Shown: positions 18,529-25,258 of the stretch, one piece after another
How positions within the stretch are numbered: position 1 is the stretch's first letter
Layout of the letters: each line of letters begins with the position of its first letter
NCBI RefSeq assembly: GCF_036170895.1
Contig: NZ_CP108036.1
Span: forward strand, 6,007,501-6,071,500
Direction of reading: 5' to 3'
DNA: 64,000 nucleotides
Origin: Streptomyces erythrochromogenes
GTDB lineage: Bacteria > Actinomycetota > Actinomycetes > Streptomycetales > Streptomycetaceae
Notes under the pieces: model-generated
Databases searched by the model: none
What the model was told of the DNA's origin: nothing
Seen by the model: only the letters and a program-made list of their open reading frames with translations
Position numbers and translations under genes: made by a program

Positions 18529-19340
18529 GCAACGGCAACATCCAGCTGCTGAGCGACACGCTCGCCAAGGCGAAGTCCGAGGACCGCGCCGCGCTCGTCG
18601 CCTACCTGCCGGCGGGCTTCCCGACCGTCGACGGCGCCATCGACGCGGTCAAGGCCGTCGTCGCGGGCGGCGCGGACGTCGTCGAGATCGGCCTCCCGCA
18701 CAGCGACCCGGTCCTCGACGGCGCCATCATCCAGACCGCCGACGACATCGCCCTGCGCGGCGGGGTCAAGATCGCCGACGTGCTCCGCACCGTGCGCGAG
18801 GCCCACGAGGCGACCGGCGCGCCGATCCTGGTGATGACGTACTGGAACCCGATCGACCGCTACGGCGTCGAGCGGTTCACGGCCGAGCTGGCGGCGGCGG
18901 GCGGCGCCGGCTGCATCCTGCCCGACCTGCCGGTCCAGGAGTCCGCGCTGTGGCGCGAGCACGCCGAGAAGCACGGTCTGGCGACCGTCTTCGTCGTGGC
19001 GCCGAGCAGCAAGGACGCGCGCCTGGCCACCATCACGGCGGCCGGCTCCGGCTTCGTCTACGCCGCCTCGCTGATGGGCGTCACCGGCACCCGCGAATCG
19101 GTCGGAAACCAGGCGCAGGACCTGGTGCGGCGCACCCGCGCCACCACCGAGCTCCCGGTCTGCGTCGGCCTCGGCGTCTCCAACGCCGTCCAGGCCAAGG
19201 AGGTGGCCGGCTTCGCCGACGGGGTGATCGTCGGTTCGGCCTTCGTGAAGCTGCTGCTGGACGCGCCGGACCTGCCGGCCGGGCTGGACGCCGTACGGGC
19301 GCTGGCGGGCGAGCTTGCGGCAGGCGTACGCAGGAGCTGA
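18525..19340 (+). CDS. trpA: Tryptophan synthase alpha subunit
   Basis: Beta/alpha-barrel lyase of 271 residues that cleaves indole-glycerol phosphate and passes indole through a tunnel to TrpB. The general-acid/base glutamate is in [15 protein letters not shown], and the second acidic position falls in LPDLPVQES; phosphate contacts are at GLGVSNA. The GTG at 18525 overlaps the trpB stop, supporting equal synthesis of the two subunits. A perfect hairpin terminator follows. Confidence 0.96.
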   Translation: MSNGNIQLLSDTLAKAKSEDRAALVAYLPAGFPTVDGAIDAVKAVVAGGADVVEIGLPHSDPVLDGAIIQTADDIALRGGVKIADVLRTVREAHEATGAPILVMTYWNPIDRYGVERFTAELAAAGGAGCILPDLPVQESALWREHAEKHGLATVFVVAPSSKDARLATITAAGSGFVYAASLMGVTGTRESVGNQAQDLVRRTRATTELPVCVGLGVSNAVQAKEVAGFADGVIVGSAFVKLLLDAPDLPAGLDAVRALAGELAAGVRRS

Positions 19341-19392
19341 GACAAAACGGACGTCTGATCGGGTTCTGTAGTCCGATCGGGTGGAATGGCGA

Positions 19393-19427
19393 GCAGGGAG
19401 GCACGCGAGTGCCTCCCTGCTTCGTTT
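19393..19427 (+). terminator. Terminator of the trp cluster
   Basis: GCAGGGAGGCA (19393-19403) and TGCCTCCCTGC (19410-19420) form a perfect 11 bp stem around a 6-base loop, followed by TTCGTTT. It closes the trpC-M-B-A transcript 50 bp after trpA. Confidence 0.85.
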
Positions 19428-19435
19428 GGCGGAGC

Positions 19436-20419
19436 GTGAGCGACAAGAACGACGGTGCCAACCGCGATGCGACGAAACGATCGGCCCGGGAGCGACTCCT
19501 AGCGGAGCGCGAGCGGCAGAAGACCCGGGACAAGCGCCGGCGGACCCTCATCGTGGCGGCGGCGGTGGTCGGCGTCCTGGCCCTGGCGACCGTCGTGGGC
19601 GTGATCGCGGCCAACGCCGGCAAGGACACCAGCGCCAAGGGCGGCCCGGTCGTCGCCCCCAGCGGCGCCACCGGCAAGGACGCTCTCGCCATCCAGACGG
19701 GCAAGCCCGAGGCGAAGGCCACCCTCACCGTGTGGGAGGACTTCCGCTGCCCGGCCTGCAAGTCCTTCGAGGACAACTACCGGGACACCATCCACGAGCT
19801 GGAAGCCAAGGGCCTGCTCAAGGTGGACTACCACCTGGTCACGCTCATCGACGGGAACATGGGCGGCAGCGGCTCCCTGAAGGGGGCGAACGCGGCGGCC
19901 TGCGCCCAGGACGCCGGCAAGTTCTCCGAGTACCACGACGTCCTCTTCCAGAACCAGCCGCAGGAGGTCGACGACGCCTACGGCAAGAACGCCAAGCTGC
20001 TGGAGCTGGCGGGCAAGGTGGACGGGCTGGTCACCCCCGAGTTCAAGGCGTGCGTCGAGGAGGGTACGCACAACAGCTGGGTGGCCAAGTCGCACGAGGC
20101 CTTCGCCGCCGGGAACTTCCGCGGCACGCCGACCGTGCTGCTCGACGGCAAGGACATCTTCTCCGACCAGGCCAACCCGCTGACCCCGCAGAAGCTGAAG
20201 GAGAAGGTGGAAGCGGGCGCCAAGGGCTCCGGCGGGGCCGGTGCGAAGGGTTCCGAGAAGGACACCGGCAAGGAATCGGGCAAGGACGCCGGGAAGGGCG
20301 AGGCGAAGGCCTCACCGTCGGCGTCGAGGACGGCGTCGAAGAATTCCGCGAACGGTTCCGGAAACGGGGTCGGAAACGGCACCGGAAACGGCACCGGGAA
20401 CGGGTCCTCGGGGGACTGA
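19436..20419 (+). CDS. Membrane-anchored DsbA-like thiol-disulfide protein
   Basis: A 327-residue protein with a charged N-terminal region, one membrane helix TLIVAAAVVGVLALATVVGV (about residues 38-57) and an extracellular thioredoxin-fold domain. The redox motif CPAC is at residues 105-108 in EDFRCPACKSF, and the cis-proline strand FRGTPTVLLDG is present, as in DsbA and MtDsbA-like proteins. The C-terminal 70 residues are a low-complexity Lys/Ser/Gly tail ending in repeated GNG units. The GTG at 19436 lies just after the trp terminator. Disulfide exchange with secreted proteins is the probable role. Confidence 0.85.
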   Translation: MSDKNDGANRDATKRSARERLLAERERQKTRDKRRRTLIVAAAVVGVLALATVVGVIAANAGKDTSAKGGPVVAPSGATGKDALAIQTGKPEAKATLTVWEDFRCPACKSFEDNYRDTIHELEAKGLLKVDYHLVTLIDGNMGGSGSLKGANAAACAQDAGKFSEYHDVLFQNQPQEVDDAYGKNAKLLELAGKVDGLVTPEFKACVEEGTHNSWVAKSHEAFAAGNFRGTPTVLLDGKDIFSDQANPLTPQKLKEKVEAGAKGSGGAGAKGSEKDTGKESGKDAGKGEAKASPSASRTASKNSANGSGNGVGNGTGNGTGNGSSGD

Positions 20420-20451
20420 CTTCCGCCGATCCATGTCTGGATTTGGTTTCG

Positions 20452-20492
20452 ACCCTGCCGGGCGGGTTGCGGTACGCACCGCCCGGCAGGGT
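20452..20492 (+). promoter_or_regulatory. Strong hairpin in the lgt leader
   Basis: ACCCTGCCGGGCGG (20452-20465) and CCGCCCGGCAGGGT (20479-20492) are perfect 14 bp arms around a 13-base loop, 15 bp before the lgt start. There is no T run, so it may be a factor-assisted terminator for the upstream gene or a leader structure of lgt. Confidence 0.55.
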
Positions 20493-20507
20493 AGCGTCAG
20501 GTCTGCC

Positions 20508-21533
20508 ATGGACATTGCTTACATCCCCAGTCCGTCGACCGGCGTGATCCATCTCGGACCGATCCCGCTCCGCGGCTACGCGTTCTGCATCATCATCGGC
20601 GTCTTCGTCGCCGTCTGGCTCGGCAACAAGCGCTGGATCGCGCGCGGCGGAAAGCCGGGCACGGTCGCGGACATCGCCGTGTGGGCGGTGCCGTTCGGGC
20701 TGGTCGGCGGTCGCCTCTACCACGTGATCACCGACTACCAGCTCTACTTCGGCGAGGGCCGCAACTGGGTCGACGCCTTCAAGATCTGGGAGGGCGGCCT
20801 CGGCATCTGGGGCGCGATCGCGCTGGGCGCGGTCGGCGCCTGGATCGGCTGCCGGCTGCGCGGCATCCCACTGCCGGCCTGGGCCGACGCCCTGGCCCCC
20901 GGCATCGCACTGGCCCAGGCCTGCGGTCGCTGGGGCAACTGGTTCAACCAGGAGCTCTACGGCCGGGCCACCGACCTGCCCTGGGCGGTGGAGATCAGCG
21001 CCGGCCCGAACCGGGACGCCGGGACCTACCACCCGACCTTCCTGTACGAGTCGCTGTGGTGCATCGGCGTCGCCTTCCTGGTGATCTGGGCCGACCGCCG
21101 ATTCAAGCTCGGCCACGGGCGGGCCTTCGCCCTGTACGTCGCCGCGTACTGCGTCGGCCGCGGCTGGATCGAGTACATGCGCGTCGACGAGGCGCACCAC
21201 ATCCTGGGCGTGCGGCTGAACGTCTGGACCTCGATCGTCGTCTTCGTGCTCGCGGTGGTCTACTTCGTCCTCTCGGCGAAGCTGCGGCCGGGCCGCGAGG
21301 AGGTCGTCGAGCCGGATGCCTCCGGCGGTGAGGGCGGCAAGGACGCCAAGGACGGCAAGGCTGCCGTCGAGGCCAAGGACAACGGCAAGGACAAGGCCGA
21401 GGCCAAGGCAGAGGTGGAGGCGGCCGACGCCGGTCCGAAGGACTCCGCGCCGGCCCTCGCCCGAGGCGCCGTCAAGGCCGACCTGCGCAAGCCGGGCGTG
21501 GACGCCGAGGCCACGGAGGCCGACAAGTCCTGA
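20508..21533 (+). CDS. lgt: Prolipoprotein diacylglyceryl transferase
   Basis: Polytopic membrane enzyme that moves diacylglycerol from phosphatidylglycerol to the lipobox cysteine of prelipoproteins. The signature GRWGNWFNQELYG matches the Lgt pattern except W for F, and HxPTFLYE-type YHPTFLYES and the N-terminal IPLRGYAFCIIIG helix are present. The enzyme core spans about 265 residues. The last 75 residues are a Lys/Ala/Asp-rich cytoplasmic tail, typical of actinobacterial Lgt. The window holds one clear substrate, the lipoprotein gene at 47854-48321. Confidence 0.95.
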   Translation: MDIAYIPSPSTGVIHLGPIPLRGYAFCIIIGVFVAVWLGNKRWIARGGKPGTVADIAVWAVPFGLVGGRLYHVITDYQLYFGEGRNWVDAFKIWEGGLGIWGAIALGAVGAWIGCRLRGIPLPAWADALAPGIALAQACGRWGNWFNQELYGRATDLPWAVEISAGPNRDAGTYHPTFLYESLWCIGVAFLVIWADRRFKLGHGRAFALYVAAYCVGRGWIEYMRVDEAHHILGVRLNVWTSIVVFVLAVVYFVLSAKLRPGREEVVEPDASGGEGGKDAKDGKAAVEAKDNGKDKAEAKAEVEAADAGPKDSAPALARGAVKADLRKPGVDAEATEADKS

Positions 21534-21546
21534 CCTCACAGAGGTC

Positions 21547-21587
21547 GAGAAGGGGGGTGCCGCGCACGACGCGGCACCCCCCTTCTC
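21547..21587. terminator. Bidirectional terminator between lgt and the lyase gene
   Basis: GAGAAGGGGGGTGCCGCG (21547-21564) pairs perfectly over 18 bp with 21570-21587 around a 5-base loop. Each side offers an A/T-flanked C/G run, so it can serve both convergent transcripts. Confidence 0.85.
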
Positions 21588-21699
21588 GTGTCCCCACGCG
21601 GCACCGGCCGTGCGGCCGCCGGGTCCGTGGTGCGTGCGCCGGGCAGGCCGGGCCGCGCCCAGCCGGTGTCCGCGCGGCGAGCGCAAGGGCGGCGGGGTT

Positions 21700-22515
21700 T
21701 CAGTGGACCGGGATCCGCGCGGCCAGCGCAAGGGTGCGGTGCGCCGACGCCACGACGGCCGGATCCACGAACCGGCCGTCGGGCAGCGCCAGCGCGCCCG
21801 GTGCGGCCCGCGCCGCGCTGAGCACCTCCACCGCGGCGCTGACCTCCTCGGGCGCCGGGAGGTAGGCCCGTTCGATCACCGGGAGCTGGCGCGGGTGGAT
21901 CGCCGCCCGGCCGAGGAAGCCGAGTGACCGGCCGCGGGCGCAGGAGACCGCCAGCGCCTCCAGGTCCCGGATGTCGGGGAAGACCGACTGCGACGGGGGC
22001 GCCAGCCCGGCCGCGCGAGCCGCGACCACCACCCGGGAGCGGCACCAGTCCAGGCCCTCCTCGGCGCTGGCCGCCAGGTCCGCCCGCAGGTCCGCCTCGC
22101 CGAGGGAGAGCCCGCGCAGGGCCGGGTGCGCGCGGGCGATCTCGTACGCGCGCTCCACGCCCAGCGCCGACTCCAGCAGGGCGTACAGGCTCACCCCGCC
22201 CGTGCGGTCGGCGGCCGCGGCGACCTGTTCCGGTGCGCAGATCTTGGGCAGCCGCAGCCCCGCGAGCCCGCGCAGCCCGGCGAGCGCGGCGAGGTCGGCG
22301 CCGCCCCAGGGGGAGTCGAGGGCGTTGACCCGGACGTGGACGGGGACCGGCGGCCGCTCGGCGAGCAGCTCGACGGTGGCGGCGCGGGCGTACTCCTTGC
22401 GGGAGACCGCCACCGCGTCCTCCAGGTCGACGATGACGGCGTCCGCCCCGCAGCGCAGCGCCTTGCCGACCACCGCCGGGCGGTCGCCCGGTGCGTACAG
22501 CCAGGTCAGGATCAC
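21700..22515 (-). CDS. CitE-like CoA ester lyase (HpcH/HpaI family)
   Basis: A 271-residue TIM-barrel lyase of the CitE/malyl-CoA lyase group. Visible features are LYAPGDRPAVVGKAL at the N-terminus, the metal-site VIVDLEDAV, VRVNALDSPWGGADL, LPKI, ALLESALGV with the metal-binding glutamate, and the C-terminal GRAAIHPRQLPVIERAY. The family cleaves beta-hydroxyacyl-CoA esters such as citramalyl- or malyl-CoA. The GTG at 22515 overlaps the CoA-transferase stop (GTGA), so the two probably act in succession: activation to a CoA ester, then cleavage. The exact substrate is unknown. Confidence 0.87.
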   Translation of the reverse strand: MILTWLYAPGDRPAVVGKALRCGADAVIVDLEDAVAVSRKEYARAATVELLAERPPVPVHVRVNALDSPWGGADLAALAGLRGLAGLRLPKICAPEQVAAAADRTGGVSLYALLESALGVERAYEIARAHPALRGLSLGEADLRADLAASAEEGLDWCRSRVVVAARAAGLAPPSQSVFPDIRDLEALAVSCARGRSLGFLGRAAIHPRQLPVIERAYLPAPEEVSAAVEVLSAARAAPGALALPDGRFVDPAVVASAHRTLALAARIPVH

Positions 22516-24224
22516 AGAGCCCCCTCGGTGCGCAGCGCGGCGATCTCGGCGCCGGACAGTCCGAGCTCGGCCAGCACCTCGGTCGTGTCCGCGCCGTGCG
22601 GGCGGCCCGCCCAGCGGATCCCGCCGGGGGTCTCGGACAGCCGGAAGAGGATGTTCTGCATCCGCAGGGGCCCCAGTTCCGGGTCCTCGACCTCGGTCAC
22701 CGTGTCGAGGGCCGCGAACTGCGGATCGGCCATCACGTCGCGGACGTCGTAGACGATCGCGACGGCCGCCTCGGCCTCCTCGAAGGCGCACACGACCTCC
22801 TCCGCCTTGTGGCGGGCGATCCAGCCGCCGACCGCGTCGTCGAGGACGCCGGCGTGCCGGGCCCGCCCGGCACCGGTGGCGAACCAGGGTTCGGCGATCA
22901 GCTCCGGCCGGCCGACCAGCCGCATCACCCGCTCGGCGATGGACTGGGCGGAGGCGGAGACCGCAAGCCAGCGGCCGTCGGCGCTGCGGTAGGTGTTGCG
23001 GGGGGCGTTGTTGGCGGAGCGGTTGCCCGTACGCGGCTGGACGTAGTCCAGCTGGTCGTACCAGAGCGGCTGCGGGCCGAGCACGGTGAGGATCGGCTCG
23101 ATGATCGCGAGGTCCACGACCTGCCCGTGCCCGGTGCGGTCCCGTCCGGCGAGCGCCGTCATCACGGCGTACGCGCAGGTCAGCGCGGCGATCGAGTCGG
23201 CGAGCCCGAAGGGCGGCAGGGTCGGCGGGCCGTCCGGTTCCCCGGTGACCGCGGCGAAGCCGCTCATGGCCTCGGCGAGGGTGCCGAAGCCGGGGCGGTG
23301 GGCGTACGGTCCCTGCTGGCCGAAGGCCGTGACGCGGGCCAGGATCAGGCGCGGGTTGGCGGCGGACAGCTCGGGCCAGCCCAGGCCCCACTTCTCCAGG
23401 GTGCCGGGGCGGAAGTTCTCGACGATCACGTCGGCGGTGGCGGCGAGCCGCAGCAGGGTGTCCCGGCCGCCGGGGGCGGACAGGTCGAGGGTCATGGTCC
23501 GCTTGTTCCGGCCGAGCAGCTTCCACCACAGGCCGATGCCGTCCTTGGCGGGGCCGTGGCCGCGGGAGGGGTCGGGGACGGTCGGGTGCTCGATCTTGAC
23601 GACGTCGGCGCCGAAGTCCCCGAGCAGGGTCGCGGTCAGGGGCCCGGCGAAGAGGGTCGCGATGTCGAGCACCCGCAGCCCGCGCAGGGGCCCTTGCCCT
23701 GGCCGGGCGGGGACGGATGACGGCCGGGCCCGCGGGCGGGGGTCGGCGGGGCCGGCCGACACACCGGACCCGCGGGCGGGCCTCTGCCCCTGCCCCTGCC
23801 GGGCGGGGGCGGGGGGTGGTCCGGTTTCCGGGGTGCCTGCCGGCACGCCGGTCGCGGCGGCGGGCTCGGGCCCTTGTCGTTGCTGCGGCCGGGCGGGGGC
23901 GGGTGGGGGTCCGGTTTCCGGGGTGCTTGCCCGGGACCCGGGCCCGGAGGCGGGGGCGGTCCCGTGGCCTTGCCCTGGTGGGCGGTCGACGGACGACGGC
24001 TCGGCCGGCGGGTGGGGACCGGGGGGTACGGGCCCGGCTCGGTGGGGGAGCGGGGGCGCCGCGGCTCCGGTGGGGCCGGGCGCGCGCCGGGGCGTCTCCT
24101 CGGCCGCCGAACGGGGCCCGGGGCCGGACGGTGCGGCGACGGTGCGTTCGGCGCCCTGCGGGGATCGCCCCGACACGCTCCCGTCCCCGGTGTCCGACGG
24201 GGTCCGGGGCTCCTCGGGGGTCAC
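22512..24224 (-). CDS. Class III (CaiB/BaiF) CoA-transferase with Pro-rich N-terminal tract
   Basis: The conserved transferase begins near residue 180 with LRGLRVLDIATLFAGPL and continues through GDFGADVVKIEHP, GRNKRTMTLDLS, NFRPGTLEKWGL and FGLADSIAAL, where the aspartate is the expected acyl-anhydride residue. That part is about 390 residues, normal for the family. The first 179 residues are Pro/Gly/Ala-rich with a repeated TPETGPPPAPAR unit. I kept the long form because GTG 24224 overlaps the kinase stop as GTGA; an internal GTG at 23762 (residue 155) would give a normal-length enzyme. It moves CoA between carboxylic acids. Confidence 0.83.
   Translation of the reverse strand: MTPEEPRTPSDTGDGSVSGRSPQGAERTVAAPSGPGPRSAAEETPRRAPGPTGAAAPPLPHRAGPVPPGPHPPAEPSSVDRPPGQGHGTAPASGPGSRASTPETGPPPAPARPQQRQGPEPAAATGVPAGTPETGPPPAPARQGQGQRPARGSGVSAGPADPRPRARPSSVPARPGQGPLRGLRVLDIATLFAGPLTATLLGDFGADVVKIEHPTVPDPSRGHGPAKDGIGLWWKLLGRNKRTMTLDLSAPGGRDTLLRLAATADVIVENFRPGTLEKWGLGWPELSAANPRLILARVTAFGQQGPYAHRPGFGTLAEAMSGFAAVTGEPDGPPTLPPFGLADSIAALTCAYAVMTALAGRDRTGHGQVVDLAIIEPILTVLGPQPLWYDQLDYVQPRTGNRSANNAPRNTYRSADGRWLAVSASAQSIAERVMRLVGRPELIAEPWFATGAGRARHAGVLDDAVGGWIARHKAEEVVCAFEEAEAAVAIVYDVRDVMADPQFAALDTVTEVEDPELGPLRMQNILFRLSETPGGIRWAGRPHGADTTEVLAELGLSGAEIAALRTEGAL
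23685..24224 (-). repeat. Low-complexity Pro/Gly-rich repeat tract, kinase/CoA-transferase junction
   Basis: About 540 bp of GC-rich sequence with imperfect direct repeats of a GGTCCGGTTTCCGGGGTGC unit (near 23818-23837 and again near 23909-23927). It encodes the dispensable-looking N-terminus of the CoA-transferase and starts exactly at the coupled stop/start. Confidence 0.7.
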
Positions 24225-25258
24225 GAGGCGGCTCCGGTCCCGGCCTCGCCGGAGCCGGCGGAACGGCGGTCGTCGGCCCGGCCGACCCCGTCCGTACCAG
24301 CGGTCGCGGTCGCGGTGGCGGCGTCAGCCGCCCCGCGGCCCGCCGGGCGGGGTTCCGCTTCCCACGCGGCCAGAGCGAACGCGTCGGTCTCGGAGCGGGT
24401 CGGCATCGAGTCCTGGGCGCCGTGCCGCTGCACCGAGAGCGCGGCAGCCGCCGAGGCCCAGCGCAGCGCCTCCGGCATCGGTCGGCGCTCGCCCAGGGCC
24501 ACGGCCAGGGCCCCGACGAAGGTGTCCCCGGCCGCGGTGGTGTCCACGGCCCGGACCCGGGGCGCGGGCACGCTCAGCGGGTCCCGGCCGCGCGCCGCGT
24601 AGAGGACGCCGGCCGCGCCGAGGGTGATGACCACCTCGGGCACGGTGGCCAGCAGTGCCTCGGCGGCCTGCCGGGGGTCGGTCAGCCCGGTCAGGGCGGC
24701 CGCCTCGTGCTCGTTGGGCACGAGGAGGTCGGTGGCGGCGAGGAGCTCGGCGGGCAGCGGCTGGACGGGGGCCGGGGTGAGCACCGTACGGACGCCGTGC
24801 GCGCGGGCGGCGCGGGCCCCGGCGAGCACGGCGGGCAGGGGCAGTTCCAGCTGGAGGAGGAGGGCGCCGGCGGCGGCGATCCGGGCCTCGTCCCCCGCCT
24901 CCAGGGCGGTGACGCTGCCGTTCGCCCCCGGGATGACCACGATGCGGTTGCCGCCCTCGTCGTCCACGGTGATGTGCGCGGTGCCGCTGGCGCCCTCGAC
25001 GGTGCGCAGGGCCGCCGTCTCGACGCCGGCGGCGGTGAGCGCGGAGCGCAGCCGTACGCCGAACTCGTCGGCCCCGACCGCGCCGATCATCACCACCTTC
25101 CCGCCGGAACGGGCGGCGGCGACGGCCTGGTTGGCGCCCTTGCCGCCGGGGACGGTCCGGAACGCGCGGCCGGTGACCGTCTCCCCGGGGAGGGGGGCCT
25201 TGGGGACGTAGGCGACGAGGTCCATGTTGGTGCTGCCGAGCACGGCGATGGCCGTCAT
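24221..25258 (-). CDS. rbsK: Ribokinase-like PfkB sugar kinase
   Basis: A kinase of 345 residues; the core of about 295 looks like ribokinase. The substrate motif LGSTNMDLVAYVPKAP is at the N-terminus, GGKGANQAVAAAR near residue 40, and the ATP/anion-hole motif DTTAAGDTFVGAL with the catalytic aspartate near residue 253. The last 50 residues are a low-complexity Ala/Gly/Thr tail. The ATG at 25258 overlaps the preceding hydrolase gene as ATGA. Coupling to four ADP-ribosylglycohydrolase homologues suggests it phosphorylates a ribose-like sugar they release; that is inference. Confidence 0.85.
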   Translation of the reverse strand: MTAIAVLGSTNMDLVAYVPKAPLPGETVTGRAFRTVPGGKGANQAVAAARSGGKVVMIGAVGADEFGVRLRSALTAAGVETAALRTVEGASGTAHITVDDEGGNRIVVIPGANGSVTALEAGDEARIAAAGALLLQLELPLPAVLAGARAARAHGVRTVLTPAPVQPLPAELLAATDLLVPNEHEAAALTGLTDPRQAAEALLATVPEVVITLGAAGVLYAARGRDPLSVPAPRVRAVDTTAAGDTFVGALAVALGERRPMPEALRWASAAAALSVQRHGAQDSMPTRSETDAFALAAWEAEPRPAGRGAADAATATATAGTDGVGRADDRRSAGSGEAGTGAAS

